Below, piece after piece: positions 57,014 to 64,000 of a stretch of DNA of 64,000 bases (position 1 is the first letter of the stretch; every line of letters begins with the position of its first letter). The notes under the pieces are model-generated. The model saw nothing but the letters and a program-made list of their open reading frames with translations. It did not search any database and was not told where the DNA came from. Position numbers and translations under genes: made by a program. This DNA is from Pseudomonas paralcaligenes. GTDB taxonomy: Bacteria; Pseudomonadota; Gammaproteobacteria; Pseudomonadales; Pseudomonadaceae. The stretch spans positions 434,001-498,000 of the forward strand of contig NZ_BPFX01000007.1 of assembly GCF_019655855.1 (NCBI RefSeq), read 5' to 3'.

Positions 57014-58963
57014 ATGACCAAGTCGTTCTTCCTTCGCCACCGGCGCCTCTTCGGCGCCGCCGCCCTGTGCATCGCCCTGCTCGCCCTGACGCTCGCCTAC
57101 TGGCAGTCGCGCACGCCCGCCACGCCGCCGGCCGGCGACGTCTCGGCCGCGATGCTGGCCGAACTGCGCCAGTCCACCGCGCCCTGGACCGCCCAGCGCC
57201 GCGACCTCTCCGCCCTGGTGCGCGACATGCGCGACGGCCGCATCGCCAGCGCCGCGCTGAGCGACGAGGCGGTCTACGTCACCACCCGCGAGGGCCAGCG
57301 CTACTGGCTGGCCGACCAGTCCGGGCGCATCGGCGAGATGATCCTGCGCGACTACGGCAGCGGCGCCATGCTGTTCCCGGTCAGCCTGTTCGACACCGAC
57401 GGCGAGGCGCCCTGGTACCGCGAGCTGAAGGGCCAGTGGCCGCTGCTGCTGATCCTGCTGCTCGGCATCGGCCTGGTGGTGTGGAAACTGCGCCCGCAGC
57501 AGGCGCTCAAGCACAACACCGGCGTGCGCTTCGCCGACGTGATCGGCGCCAGCGAGGCCAAGCTCGCCCTGCAGGACGTCACCACCTACCTGCGCGACCC
57601 GGCCGCCTTCGCCACCCTCGGCGCGCGGCCGCCCAAGGGCGTGCTGCTGACCGGCGAGCCCGGCACCGGCAAGACCCAGTTGGCCAAGGCCCTGGCCGGT
57701 GAGTGCGGCGCGCACTTCATCCAGGTCACCGGCAGCGACTTCTCCTCGATGTACTTCGGCGTCGGCATCCACAAGGTCAAGTCGCTGTTCCGCACCGCGC
57801 GCAAGCACGCGCCGTGCATCGTCTTCATCGACGAGATCGACGGCATCGGCCGGCGCGGCGAGCAGAGCCGCTCCAGCGACGCCGAGGCCAACCGCATCAT
57901 CAACCAGTTCCTCACCGAGATGGACGGCTTCGCCGCCGACAGCGGCGTGCTGGTGCTGGCCGCCACCAACTTCCCCAACTCGCTGGACCCGGCCCTGCTG
58001 CGCGAAGGCCGCTTCGACCGCAACATCGCCGTGGGCCTGCCCGGCCTGGCCGAGCGCGAGCAGCTGTTCCGCCTCTACGCCGGCAAGGTCAAGGCCGCCG
58101 ACGACCTCGACCACGCCCAGCTGGCGCGCAACAGCGTCGGCCTGACGCCGGCCGCCATCGCCTACATCGTCAACCACGCCGCCCTGCTCGCCGCCCGCGA
58201 ACGGCACGCCGAGGTGACCATGCGCCACTGCGTCGACGCCTTGGAAACCTGCCGCATCGGCGAGCAGCCGACCGGCGTCAGCCCGCTGTCGGACGCCGAG
58301 CGCACGCGCATCGCCGTGCACGAGGCCGGCCACGCCATCGTCGCCGCCGCGCTCGGCTGCGGGCGGGTGGAGAAGGTCACCATCCTGCCGCGCGGCCAGG
58401 CCCTGGGCGTGACCCTGGTGACCCCGGTGGAAGACAAGCGCCTGCACCTGGAATCCGAGCTGCGCGCGCGCATCCAGATGCTGCTGGCCGGCCGCGGCGC
58501 CGAGCGCCTGCACTTCGCCGAGGTATCGTCCGGCGCCGGCCAGGACCTGCACGAGGCCAGCCGGCTGGCGCTGTCCATGGTCGCCTCGCTGGGCATGGCG
58601 CCGAGCGGCTCGCTGCTCAGCCTGCAGGCGGTGCGCGACGCCCACCTGGACAGCGACCCGCGCGAGGCTCTGGCCGAGGCCGACCGCCTGCTGCAGGAGC
58701 TGGACCGCGACTGCCTGGCCCTGCTGCAGCGCCTGCGCCCCGCCCTGCAGGACATCACCCGGCGCCTGCTGGAAGAGGAAACGGTGGCCGGCGAGGCCGT
58801 CACCGAAGCCGTCCGCGCCCTGCTGGGGGAGCCGCGCCACGCCGACCTGCCCGCCCGCCCCTGCCACCTGGAACGGGTGGCGGCCAGCCCGGTAAACGGC
58901 TTCGACCCGTACTTCGACCTGGACGTGGAAGAGCCGCAGGAGGCCGGCCCGGGCATGGCCTGA
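57014..58963 (+). CDS. FtsH-like membrane AAA+ zinc metalloprotease, second (accessory) type
   Basis: A 649-residue FtsH relative. Membrane helices at about 9-28 and 141-158 flank a short periplasmic domain. AAA+ module: Walker A GEPGTGKT (214-221), Walker B VFIDEIDGIG, second region of homology LDPALLREGRFDR. Protease: HEAGH zinc site at 436-440 and the third ligand D511 in SGAGQDLHEAS, where housekeeping FtsH usually has GASNDIERA. The pore loop is MYFGVGIHKV instead of the usual FVGVGASRV. These differences, and the lack of rlmE and folP neighbours, show it is not the housekeeping ftsH. Single gene. Its substrates are unknown. Confidence 0.85.
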   Translation: MTKSFFLRHRRLFGAAALCIALLALTLAYWQSRTPATPPAGDVSAAMLAELRQSTAPWTAQRRDLSALVRDMRDGRIASAALSDEAVYVTTREGQRYWLADQSGRIGEMILRDYGSGAMLFPVSLFDTDGEAPWYRELKGQWPLLLILLLGIGLVVWKLRPQQALKHNTGVRFADVIGASEAKLALQDVTTYLRDPAAFATLGARPPKGVLLTGEPGTGKTQLAKALAGECGAHFIQVTGSDFSSMYFGVGIHKVKSLFRTARKHAPCIVFIDEIDGIGRRGEQSRSSDAEANRIINQFLTEMDGFAADSGVLVLAATNFPNSLDPALLREGRFDRNIAVGLPGLAEREQLFRLYAGKVKAADDLDHAQLARNSVGLTPAAIAYIVNHAALLAARERHAEVTMRHCVDALETCRIGEQPTGVSPLSDAERTRIAVHEAGHAIVAAALGCGRVEKVTILPRGQALGVTLVTPVEDKRLHLESELRARIQMLLAGRGAERLHFAEVSSGAGQDLHEASRLALSMVASLGMAPSGSLLSLQAVRDAHLDSDPREALAEADRLLQELDRDCLALLQRLRPALQDITRRLLEEETVAGEAVTEAVRALLGEPRHADLPARPCHLERVAASPVNGFDPYFDLDVEEPQEAGPGMA

Positions 58964-59010
58964 GCCACGGGATTGCGCTAGTCTCGCGCTCTTTCGCAAG
59001 GCATGTCGCC

Positions 59011-59056
59011 GGTAGGGTGCGCCACGTGCATCGGTGCGCGCGGCGCACCCTACCGG
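59011..59056. repeat. GTAGGGTGCGC palindromic element
   Basis: CCGGTAGGGTGCGC at the left edge and its inverse GCGCACCCTACCGG at the right, perfect 14-base arms with an 18-base loop. Lies between the FtsH-like and parvulin genes and may stop transcription from the former. Confidence 0.8.
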
Positions 59057-59098
59057 TGACATGATCCTCAATAACGTCTCACAACGGAGGTAATCCCC

Positions 59099-59380
59099 AT
59101 GGCCCGAGCCACCGCACGCCACATCCTGGTTTCCAGCGAAGACAAGTGCAACGAACTGAAAGCCGCCATTCAGGGCGGCGCCGACTTCGCCCAGCTGGCC
59201 AAGGAGAACTCCTCCTGCCCGTCCAGCCGCGACGGTGGCAACCTGGGCAGCTTCGGCCCCGGCCAGATGGTCCGCGAATTCGACCAGGTGGTGTTCAGCG
59301 CCCCGGTCGGCGAAGTCCAGGGCCCGGTCAAGACCCAGTTCGGCTACCACCTGGTGGAAGTCACCAGCCGCCAGGACTGA
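59099..59380 (+). CDS. ppiC: PpiC-type peptidyl-prolyl isomerase (parvulin)
   Basis: A 93-residue single-domain parvulin: ARHILVSSEDKCNELKAAIQ, FAQLAKENSSCPSSRDGGNL, GSFGPGQMVREFDQVVFSAP, VGEVQGPVKTQFGYHLVEVT. Active-site residues of the family (first His, Cys/Ser, Met, Phe, last His) are all there. No signal, so cytoplasmic. AGGTAATCCCC precedes the ATG. Length matches E. coli PpiC (93). Confidence 0.94.
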   Translation: MARATARHILVSSEDKCNELKAAIQGGADFAQLAKENSSCPSSRDGGNLGSFGPGQMVREFDQVVFSAPVGEVQGPVKTQFGYHLVEVTSRQD

Positions 59381-59480
59381 TGCCTGCCGCCCGTTCCGAC
59401 CGGAACGGGCAAATTAGGTGGAGCGTTCCGCCGCCCGGCGGGGTCTTCAGTTCATGAAGCCCGTCCGGAGGAACCTCCCC

Positions 59481-60287
59481 ATGCCTGCCCGCCTGCCCCT
59501 GCTGCTCGCCCTTCTGCTCGCCACCGGCGCCCACGCCGCCGAACCGCTCGACAGCGCCGGCCGTATCGCCGACGACCGCTTCAACAACGTGCTGGCCGGC
59601 GACTGGCGCTCGCCCGAGAACCGCCTGCTCGACCCCGGCCGCCGGCCGGTGGAAACCCTGCGCTTCTTCGACCTGACCCACAGCCAGACGGTGATCGAGA
59701 TCAACCCCGGCGACGGCTGGTACAGCGAGATCATCGCCCCTCTGGTGCGTGACGAGGGCCAGTACGTCGCCGCCCTGGCCAAGGGCGCCGACGACCCGCT
59801 GCGGCGCAAGTTCGAACAGGACCCGGCGCGCTACGACAAGGTCAAGGTGCTCGACTTCGACCCGCAGCAACCGGTGCTCGGCAAGCCGCAGTCGGCCGAC
59901 CTGGTGCTGAGCTTCGACGACGTGCAGGACTGGACCGCCGCCAAGGCCGACGGCGCCATGTTCGAGGCCGCCTACCAGGTGCTCAAGCCGGGCGGCAAGT
60001 TCGGCGTGGTGGCCTACCGCGCGGAACAGGGCGCCAAGCCCGAGGCCGCCGAGGAGACCGGCTACCTGCCCACCGACTACGTGGTGCAGAAGGCCAAGGA
60101 CGCCGGCTTCGTGCTCGCCACCGTCGAGCAGATGCACAGCAACCCGCAGGACGCCCGCGACCGCCCGGCCGAGGAAGAAGGCCACGACCGCGCCGGCCAC
60201 CAGGTGGTCGGCGAGCCGGACCGGATGACCGTGCTGTTCGTCAAACCGGCGGAGCCAGCGGGTGAAGAGCCTGCACAGACACGCTAG
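59481..60287 (+). CDS. Exported methyltransferase-like protein (COG4798 type)
   Basis: A 268-residue protein with a Sec signal (PLLLALLLATGAHAA|EPL) in front of a class I methyltransferase fold: VIEINPGDGWYSEIIAPLV (motif I), DLVLSFDDVQDW (motif IV-like), AYQVLKPGGKFGVVAYR (motif V-VI). The ATG at 59481 is preceded by GGAGG at nine bases. SAM is not known in the periplasm, so either the signal is not cleaved or the domain binds something else. Relatives annotated as predicted methyltransferases share this signal. Function unknown. Confidence 0.8.
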   Translation: MPARLPLLLALLLATGAHAAEPLDSAGRIADDRFNNVLAGDWRSPENRLLDPGRRPVETLRFFDLTHSQTVIEINPGDGWYSEIIAPLVRDEGQYVAALAKGADDPLRRKFEQDPARYDKVKVLDFDPQQPVLGKPQSADLVLSFDDVQDWTAAKADGAMFEAAYQVLKPGGKFGVVAYRAEQGAKPEAAEETGYLPTDYVVQKAKDAGFVLATVEQMHSNPQDARDRPAEEEGHDRAGHQVVGEPDRMTVLFVKPAEPAGEEPAQTR

Positions 60288-60302
60288 CCACACACCACAC
60301 TC

Positions 60303-60370
60303 CGTCATTCCCGCGAAGGCGGGAATCCACAGGCCGAGCACATTGGGTCCCCGCCTTCGCGGGGATGACG
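60303..60370. repeat. CGTCATTCCCGCG / GGGTCCCCGCC doublet
   Basis: CGTCATTCCCGCGAAGGCGG followed by GGGTCCCCGCCTTCGCGGGG: both halves of the 86-bp unit seen five times at 19712-20140, here once and with a shorter linker. The rest of the 313-base gap up to the yebC-family gene holds only the promoter region; no gene seen. Confidence 0.8.
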
Positions 60371-60599
60371 GTGCATTGGGATGTGCATGCGCATAGCCTG
60401 CTGTCCCGATCGCCTGTCCGGCGCCCTCCTGGCGCCGGACAACCCCTCACACGCGCCCGTAAAACCCGTAAAACCGGTACCGGCATGCCCTGACCCGGCA
60501 GCCGGATGACGATCACCGGGATCAGCCGTTAGAATCCGTCCCCTCAACTCGCCCCGCCCGCGCGGGGCTCCGTCACACGCAACCCGCGAGAACACCGCC

Positions 60600-61301
60600 A
60601 TGGGCGCACAGTGGAAAGCCAAACCTAAAGAAGCCGCAGCCAACGCCAGGGGCAAGATCTTCGGCCGTCTGGTCAAGGAGATCATGGTCGCCGCGCGCGG
60701 TGGTGCCGACCCGGACACCAACGCCAAGCTGCGCGTCGCCGTGCATGCGGCCAAGAAGGCCTCGATGCCCAAGGACACCCTGGAGCGGGCCATCAAGAAA
60801 GGCGCCGGCCTGCTCGGCGAGACCGTCAACTTCGAACGAACCACCTACGAAGGCTTCGCGCCGTACCAGGTGCCGCTGATCGTCGAGTGCCTGACCGACA
60901 ACGTGAACCGCACCGTCGCCGAAATCCGCGTGCTGTTCCGCAAGGGCCAGCTCGGCGCCTCCGGCTCGGTGAGCTGGGACTTCGACCACGTCGGCCTGAT
61001 CGAGGCGAGCACCGACAGCGGCGCCGACCCGGAACTGGCCGCCATCGAGGCCGGCGCCCAGGACTTCGAGCCGGACGAGGAAGGCTCCACCCTGTTCATC
61101 ACCGAGCCGACCGACGTGGACGCCGTGTGCAAGGCCCTGCCGGAATTCGGCTTCACCGTGAGCTCGGCCAAGCTCGGCTACCGGCCGAAGAACCCGGTGA
61201 CCAGCCTGACCCCGGAACAACTGGAAGAAGTCGAAGCCTTCCTCGAGGCCATCGACGGCCACGACGACGTGCAGAACGTCTACGTCGGCCTCTCCGGCTG
61301 A
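60600..61301 (+). CDS. YebC/PmpR (TACO1) family protein, YeeN-like
   Basis: A 233-residue protein with the family's start, [20 protein letters not shown], and [40 protein letters not shown], then [14 protein letters not shown]. YebC-family members act either as DNA-binding regulators (PmpR) or in translation of polyproline stretches. The [10 protein letters not shown] start, not GHSKWANIKH, places it with the YeeN branch, so it is a paralogue and not the YebC next to ruvC. Overlaps the next gene by one base. Confidence 0.9.
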   Translation: MGAQWKAKPKEAAANARGKIFGRLVKEIMVAARGGADPDTNAKLRVAVHAAKKASMPKDTLERAIKKGAGLLGETVNFERTTYEGFAPYQVPLIVECLTDNVNRTVAEIRVLFRKGQLGASGSVSWDFDHVGLIEASTDSGADPELAAIEAGAQDFEPDEEGSTLFITEPTDVDAVCKALPEFGFTVSSAKLGYRPKNPVTSLTPEQLEEVEAFLEAIDGHDDVQNVYVGLSG

Positions 61302-61489
61302 TGAGCCGGGCCGCCTACCACCAGCAGCACGCCCAGCGCGCCGAGGCCGAGGCCCGGCGCCTGCTCGCCGAGCGCGAGCGGCTCGGCGCGCGCTGGCTGG
61401 ACCACGTGGCCGCCGAACTGTACCGCCTCTCCCCGCCCGAATACGCGGCCATGGTGCGCCGCGACCTGCAGCGCCTGAGCGCCGGCTGA
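61301..61489 (+). CDS. Small hypothetical protein coupled to the YeeN-like gene
   Basis: A 62-residue, arginine- and alanine-rich helical protein: [20 protein letters not shown], then LDHVAAELYRLSPPEYAAMV. The ATG shares its A with the TGA of the preceding gene (TGATG), typical of translational coupling. No domain recognised; basic charge and helices suggest a nucleic-acid or ribosome contact, but this is a guess. Confidence 0.6.
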   Translation: MSRAAYHQQHAQRAEAEARRLLAERERLGARWLDHVAAELYRLSPPEYAAMVRRDLQRLSAG

Positions 61490-61566
61490 GCGTTTCGAGA
61501 CCTGCGCCACGCCGCCGTGCCGGCCTTCCGCTAAGCTCGCAGCTCCCTGGACCATGGAGCGGCCTC

Positions 61567-62055
61567 ATGCGCGACCCTCGCACCCTCACCCAGCCCCGCA
61601 AAGCCGGCCCGCACGCCTGGACCCTGGCGCTGCTCGCCCTGCTGCCCCTGCCGGCCCTGGCCGACTGCGCAACGGACAGCGCGCTGGCGGTGGCCTTCAT
61701 GGACAGCTATCTGGAACTGATCGACAGCCGCTCGGAGCAATCCGTCGAGGCCTGGCTGAAGGAACAGCCGCTGGCCGCGCCCGTCCTCGTCGAAGGCTAT
61801 ATCACCGAGCGCGACCGGGGCCTGGCCGTGGACCCGGAGCTGGGCTGGGGCATGGACCTGCTCCTCGACGCCCAGGACTCACCCGACGAGGGCTTCGAGC
61901 CCTACCGCTGCGAGGCAAACGGGCTGCTGCAGGTGCAAGGCAAGGACTGGCCGGAATTCAAGCTCGCCGTGCGTCTGGTCGACACCGCAGAGGGCCGCAA
62001 GGTCGGCGCCGCCGGCCGGATCAACCTGAGCGAAACCGAACGCGCCCCACGGTAG
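61567..62055 (+). CDS. Exported protein of unknown function
   Basis: A 162-residue protein. Residues 1-32 form a signal peptide with a long basic n-region (MRDPRTLTQPRKAGPHAW, then LALLALLPLPALA|DCA). The mature part has two cysteines (DCATD, YRCEA) that may form a disulfide, and acidic, aromatic segments (FMDSYLELIDSRSEQSVEAW). No family recognised. GGAG lies seven bases before the ATG. Confidence 0.68.
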   Translation: MRDPRTLTQPRKAGPHAWTLALLALLPLPALADCATDSALAVAFMDSYLELIDSRSEQSVEAWLKEQPLAAPVLVEGYITERDRGLAVDPELGWGMDLLLDAQDSPDEGFEPYRCEANGLLQVQGKDWPEFKLAVRLVDTAEGRKVGAAGRINLSETERAPR

Positions 62056-62109
62056 GGCGGGTGCAACCCGCGACCCGGTGTACGTTTTTACCTGCCCGAA
62101 GTGACCGAC

Positions 62110-62403
62110 TCAGGAACCGGAACGGCGCACGAAGCGGATCGAATACTCCATCTTCGGCTTGCGCGTCACGCTGACCGCGCGGCGGGTGACGGTGTCCAGG
62201 GTGACGTTCCAGAAACCGTCGCTGGGCACGCTGATGCGCGCCGGGAAGCGCTCGAAGGCGCCGCCGTGGTAACTGTGCCGGCCGCCGTTCTTGAAGCTGC
62301 GGAAGTTCGCATCGTTCATCAGGCGGATGTTGCACGGCTGCGAACACTGGATGACGACCAGGTCGCCCTCGCTCAGGTATTCGCGCTGGTGGATGAACTT
62401 CAT
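62110..62403 (-). CDS. DUF1883 family protein
   Basis: A 97-residue protein with the family's features: MKFIHQREYLSEGDLVVIQC, CNIRLMNDANFRSFKNGGRH, YHGGAFERFPARISVPSDGF, WNVTLDTVTRRAVSV. DUF1883 is a small beta-sandwich of unknown role, sometimes fused to TIR domains in other proteins. The ATG at 62403 has GGAG six bases upstream. Convergent with the preceding exported-protein gene. Confidence 0.87.
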   Translation of the reverse strand: MKFIHQREYLSEGDLVVIQCSQPCNIRLMNDANFRSFKNGGRHSYHGGAFERFPARISVPSDGFWNVTLDTVTRRAVSVTRKPKMEYSIRFVRRSGS

Positions 62404-62466
62404 CGCGGTCTCCGCAAAAAACGCGGACGATAGCATGCCGTGGTCACCAGGCGTCTGCCGGAGAAT

Positions 62467-62696
62467 GTGGGAGCGGACTTGTCCGCGAACAAGACCGACA
62501 GCGAAGCTTCGCGGCCAAGGCCGCTCCCACAGTGTTCGAGTTCACCGACAACAGCCGACTCGGACAGCCTTCCGGTACCACCAGCCCCTCCCGGACCTAG
62601 TGGCCCTGCCGCCGGGCATCTGCCGGCGAGTGTGGGAGCGGACTTGTCCGCGAACGAGGTCGGCAGCAAAAGCTTCGCGGCCAAGGCCGCTCCCAC
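62467..62696. repeat. two REP doublets in a 165-bp tandem duplication
   Basis: Doublets at 62467-62530 and 62632-62696, each GTGGGAGCGGACTTGTCCGC..GCTTCGCGGCCAAGGCCGC. The spacing between equal points is 165 bases, and flanks also match (CTGCCGG before, GAGTTCACC and CAGCC after), so a longer unit was duplicated and has since diverged. They fill the 422-base gap upstream of the RlmN-family gene; no gene seen there. Confidence 0.8.
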
Positions 62697-62824
62697 AGGA
62701 CTTGAGTTCACCAACAGCGGCCAGCTCAGACATAGCCCCCTGGTACGTCCAGCCCCGGCCGAACCGGGTCTCCCGCACCTCCAGCCCTGACGCCCGCCCG
62801 CGCCGGTGGTAGCATGCGCGCCCC

Positions 62825-63865
62825 ATGCGCATCTCCGACATCCACCGCCGCCTCGCCGACCTCGGCGCCCTGCCTGCCCACAGCGGCCGGGTGGTGCGCG
62901 CCTGGCTGCAGGGCAAGCCGCTCGATGCCGGCACCCGCCGCCAGCACACCGAGCACTTCCTGCCGCTGTCCGTGCGCAACGGCCTGCCGCAGCTGAGCGA
63001 TGAACTGGAAGGCCTGGCCCGGGTGCGCTCCGAGCACCCCGCCGCCGACGGCTCGGTACGCCTGCTGGTGGAACTGGGCGACGGCCAGATGGTGGAAAGC
63101 GTGCTGCTGCCGCGCGACGGCCTGTGCGTCTCCACCCAGGTCGGCTGCGCCGTGGGCTGCGTGTTCTGCATGACCGGCAAGAGCGGCCTGCTGCGCCAGG
63201 TCAGCAGCGCCGAGATCGTCGCCCAGGTGGCCCTGGCGCGCCGCCGTCGGCCGGTGAAGAAGGTCGTGTTCATGGGCATGGGCGAGCCGGCGCACAACCT
63301 CGACAACGTGCTGGAAGCCATCGACCTGCTCGGCACCGACGGCGGCATCGGCCACAAGAACCTGGTGTTCTCCACCGTCGGCGACCCGCGGGTGTTCGAG
63401 CGCCTGCCGCAGCAGCGGGTCAAGCCGGCGCTGGCCCTGTCGCTGCACAGCACCGACGCCGCCCTGCGCGAGCGCCTGCTGCCCAGGGCGCCGAAGATCG
63501 CCCCCGAGGAGTTGATGACCCTCGGCGAAACCTACGCCCGCCGGGTCGGCTACCCGATCCAGTACCAGTGGACCCTGCTCAAGGGCATCAACGACAGCCA
63601 GGCCGAGATGGACGCCATCCTGCGCCTGTTCAAGGGCCGCTACGCGGTGCTCAACCTGATCCCCTACAACAACCTGGAACTGGACGACTACCAGCGCCCG
63701 GACGGCGAGCGCATCGTCGAGATGGTGCGCTACCTGCACAGCCGCGGCGTGCTGACCAAGGTGCGCAACAGCGCCGGCCAGGACATCGACGGCGGCTGCG
63801 GCCAGCTGCGCGCCCGGGCGGTGGACGTGGTCAACACCAGCCGCCTGCGACCCCCTCATGCATAG
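62825..63865 (+). CDS. Radical SAM RNA methyltransferase, RlmN/Cfr family paralogue
   Basis: A 346-residue radical SAM enzyme. The iron-sulfur motif is CAVGCVFC. The two methyl-carrying cysteines of the RlmN/Cfr mechanism are both present: GLCVSTQVGC (equivalent to Cys118 of E. coli RlmN) and DIDGGCGQLRARA (equivalent to Cys355). Also VVFMGMGEPAHNLDNV and YQWTLLKGINDSQAEM. The N-terminal RNA-binding region is shorter and different from RlmN (RRLADLGALPAHSGRVVRAW), so this is an extra paralogue, probably with another RNA target. No strong ribosome site. Overlaps the next gene by eight bases. Confidence 0.88.
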   Translation: MRISDIHRRLADLGALPAHSGRVVRAWLQGKPLDAGTRRQHTEHFLPLSVRNGLPQLSDELEGLARVRSEHPAADGSVRLLVELGDGQMVESVLLPRDGLCVSTQVGCAVGCVFCMTGKSGLLRQVSSAEIVAQVALARRRRPVKKVVFMGMGEPAHNLDNVLEAIDLLGTDGGIGHKNLVFSTVGDPRVFERLPQQRVKPALALSLHSTDAALRERLLPRAPKIAPEELMTLGETYARRVGYPIQYQWTLLKGINDSQAEMDAILRLFKGRYAVLNLIPYNNLELDDYQRPDGERIVEMVRYLHSRGVLTKVRNSAGQDIDGGCGQLRARAVDVVNTSRLRPPHA

Positions 63866-64000
63866 CCTGGAACAACTGCGCGCCGGCGAACTGTCCGGCA
63901 TCACCCGCCTGGACCTGGCCGCCGACATCGACGAATTCCCCCGCGAGATCTTCGACCTGGCCGACAGCCTGGAAGTGCTCAATCTCAGCGGCAACCGCCT
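63858..64000 (+). CDS. Leucine-rich-repeat protein (partial, right edge; probably LRR protein kinase)
   Basis: The frame starts at ATG 63858, inside the end of the RlmN-family gene, and is open to the window edge: MHSLEQLRAGELSGITRLDL, then EFPREIFDLADSLEVLNLSG. The LxxLxLSxNxL pattern is a leucine-rich repeat. This N-terminus is like that of Pseudomonas proteins annotated as leucine-rich-repeat protein kinases, but the kinase part, if any, lies outside the window. Confidence 0.75.
   Translation, partial: MHSLEQLRAGELSGITRLDLAADIDEFPREIFDLADSLEVLNLSGNR

Noticed and set aside
57014..58963. Identity with the FtsH2 of the Pseudomonas clone C quality-control island
   Set aside because: None of the small heat-shock, ClpG or thioredoxin genes of that island are nearby.
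56801..59350. 849-codon open frame on the minus strand
   Set aside because: Antisense of the FtsH-like and parvulin genes, both of which are well supported.

Overview
The window is a high-G+C, densely coding chromosomal segment of a Pseudomonas, most likely from the P. aeruginosa / P. citronellolis / P. nitroreducens side of the genus. The evidence is gene content and order: a Lon-type protease next to a chagasin-like inhibitor (as remembered for PAO1 asrA-icp), a two-component system beside nrdA-nrdB, many GTGGGAGCGG-type REP palindromes, and PpyR/NnrS-type genes. The species assignment is inference. No rRNA, tRNA, CRISPR array, prophage or complete insertion sequence was seen. Both edges cut a gene: a DUF1302 outer-membrane protein on the left and a leucine-rich-repeat protein on the right.

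Layout. 0-5.6 kb: accessory metabolism. A TetR regulator faces two paralogous amidohydrolases, one cytoplasmic and one with a twin-arginine signal, across a clean palindromic operator; a phospholipase-C-like protein without a signal peptide follows on the other strand. 5.7-11.1 kb: a tight four-gene minus-strand operon (DUF1302 - DUF1329 - serine hydrolase - AraC regulator) that looks like a dedicated module for a hydrophobic substrate. 11.3-19.7 kb: bestrophin-like channel, a deletion scar joining the remains of a flavin reductase and an AraC gene, the heat-shock-promoted Lon-type protease, its lipoprotein neighbour ICP, small membrane genes, and cmoAB for tRNA wobble uridine modification. 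A five-copy 86-bp tandem repeat follows.

20.3-32.2 kb: ECF sigma / FecR / TonB receptor iron-type signalling set, CvfB-like RNA-binding protein, an LtaS-type sulfatase, a PQQ sugar dehydrogenase, a pseudouridine synthase and an RstBA-like two-component system. 32.2-37.6 kb: class Ia ribonucleotide reductase (nrdA, a 41-codon gene, nrdB) with a DnaA box and NrdR-like boxes upstream, and a probable antisense small RNA in the nrdA-nrdB gap. 37.6-39.6 kb: an A+T-rich orphan membrane-protein gene and about 1 kb of nested extragenic repeats; this is the most foreign-looking part of the window.

39.7-64 kb: mostly single genes and small units: CsbD-like protein, LysR/azoreductase pair, GNAT enzymes, ecotin with a lipobox, rlhA, MerR/DUF2938 pair, an orphan MetQ, a soluble chemoreceptor with a CZB domain, MdaB-like quinone reductase, CAP-domain protein, NnrS/PpyR-like pair, an FtsH-like AAA protease, a parvulin, an exported methyltransferase-like protein, a YebC-family protein and an RlmN/Cfr-family enzyme. 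Between them lie several families of palindromic repeats, including a REP doublet flanked by 12-bp direct repeats and a 135-bp MITE-like element with 14-bp perfect inverted ends.
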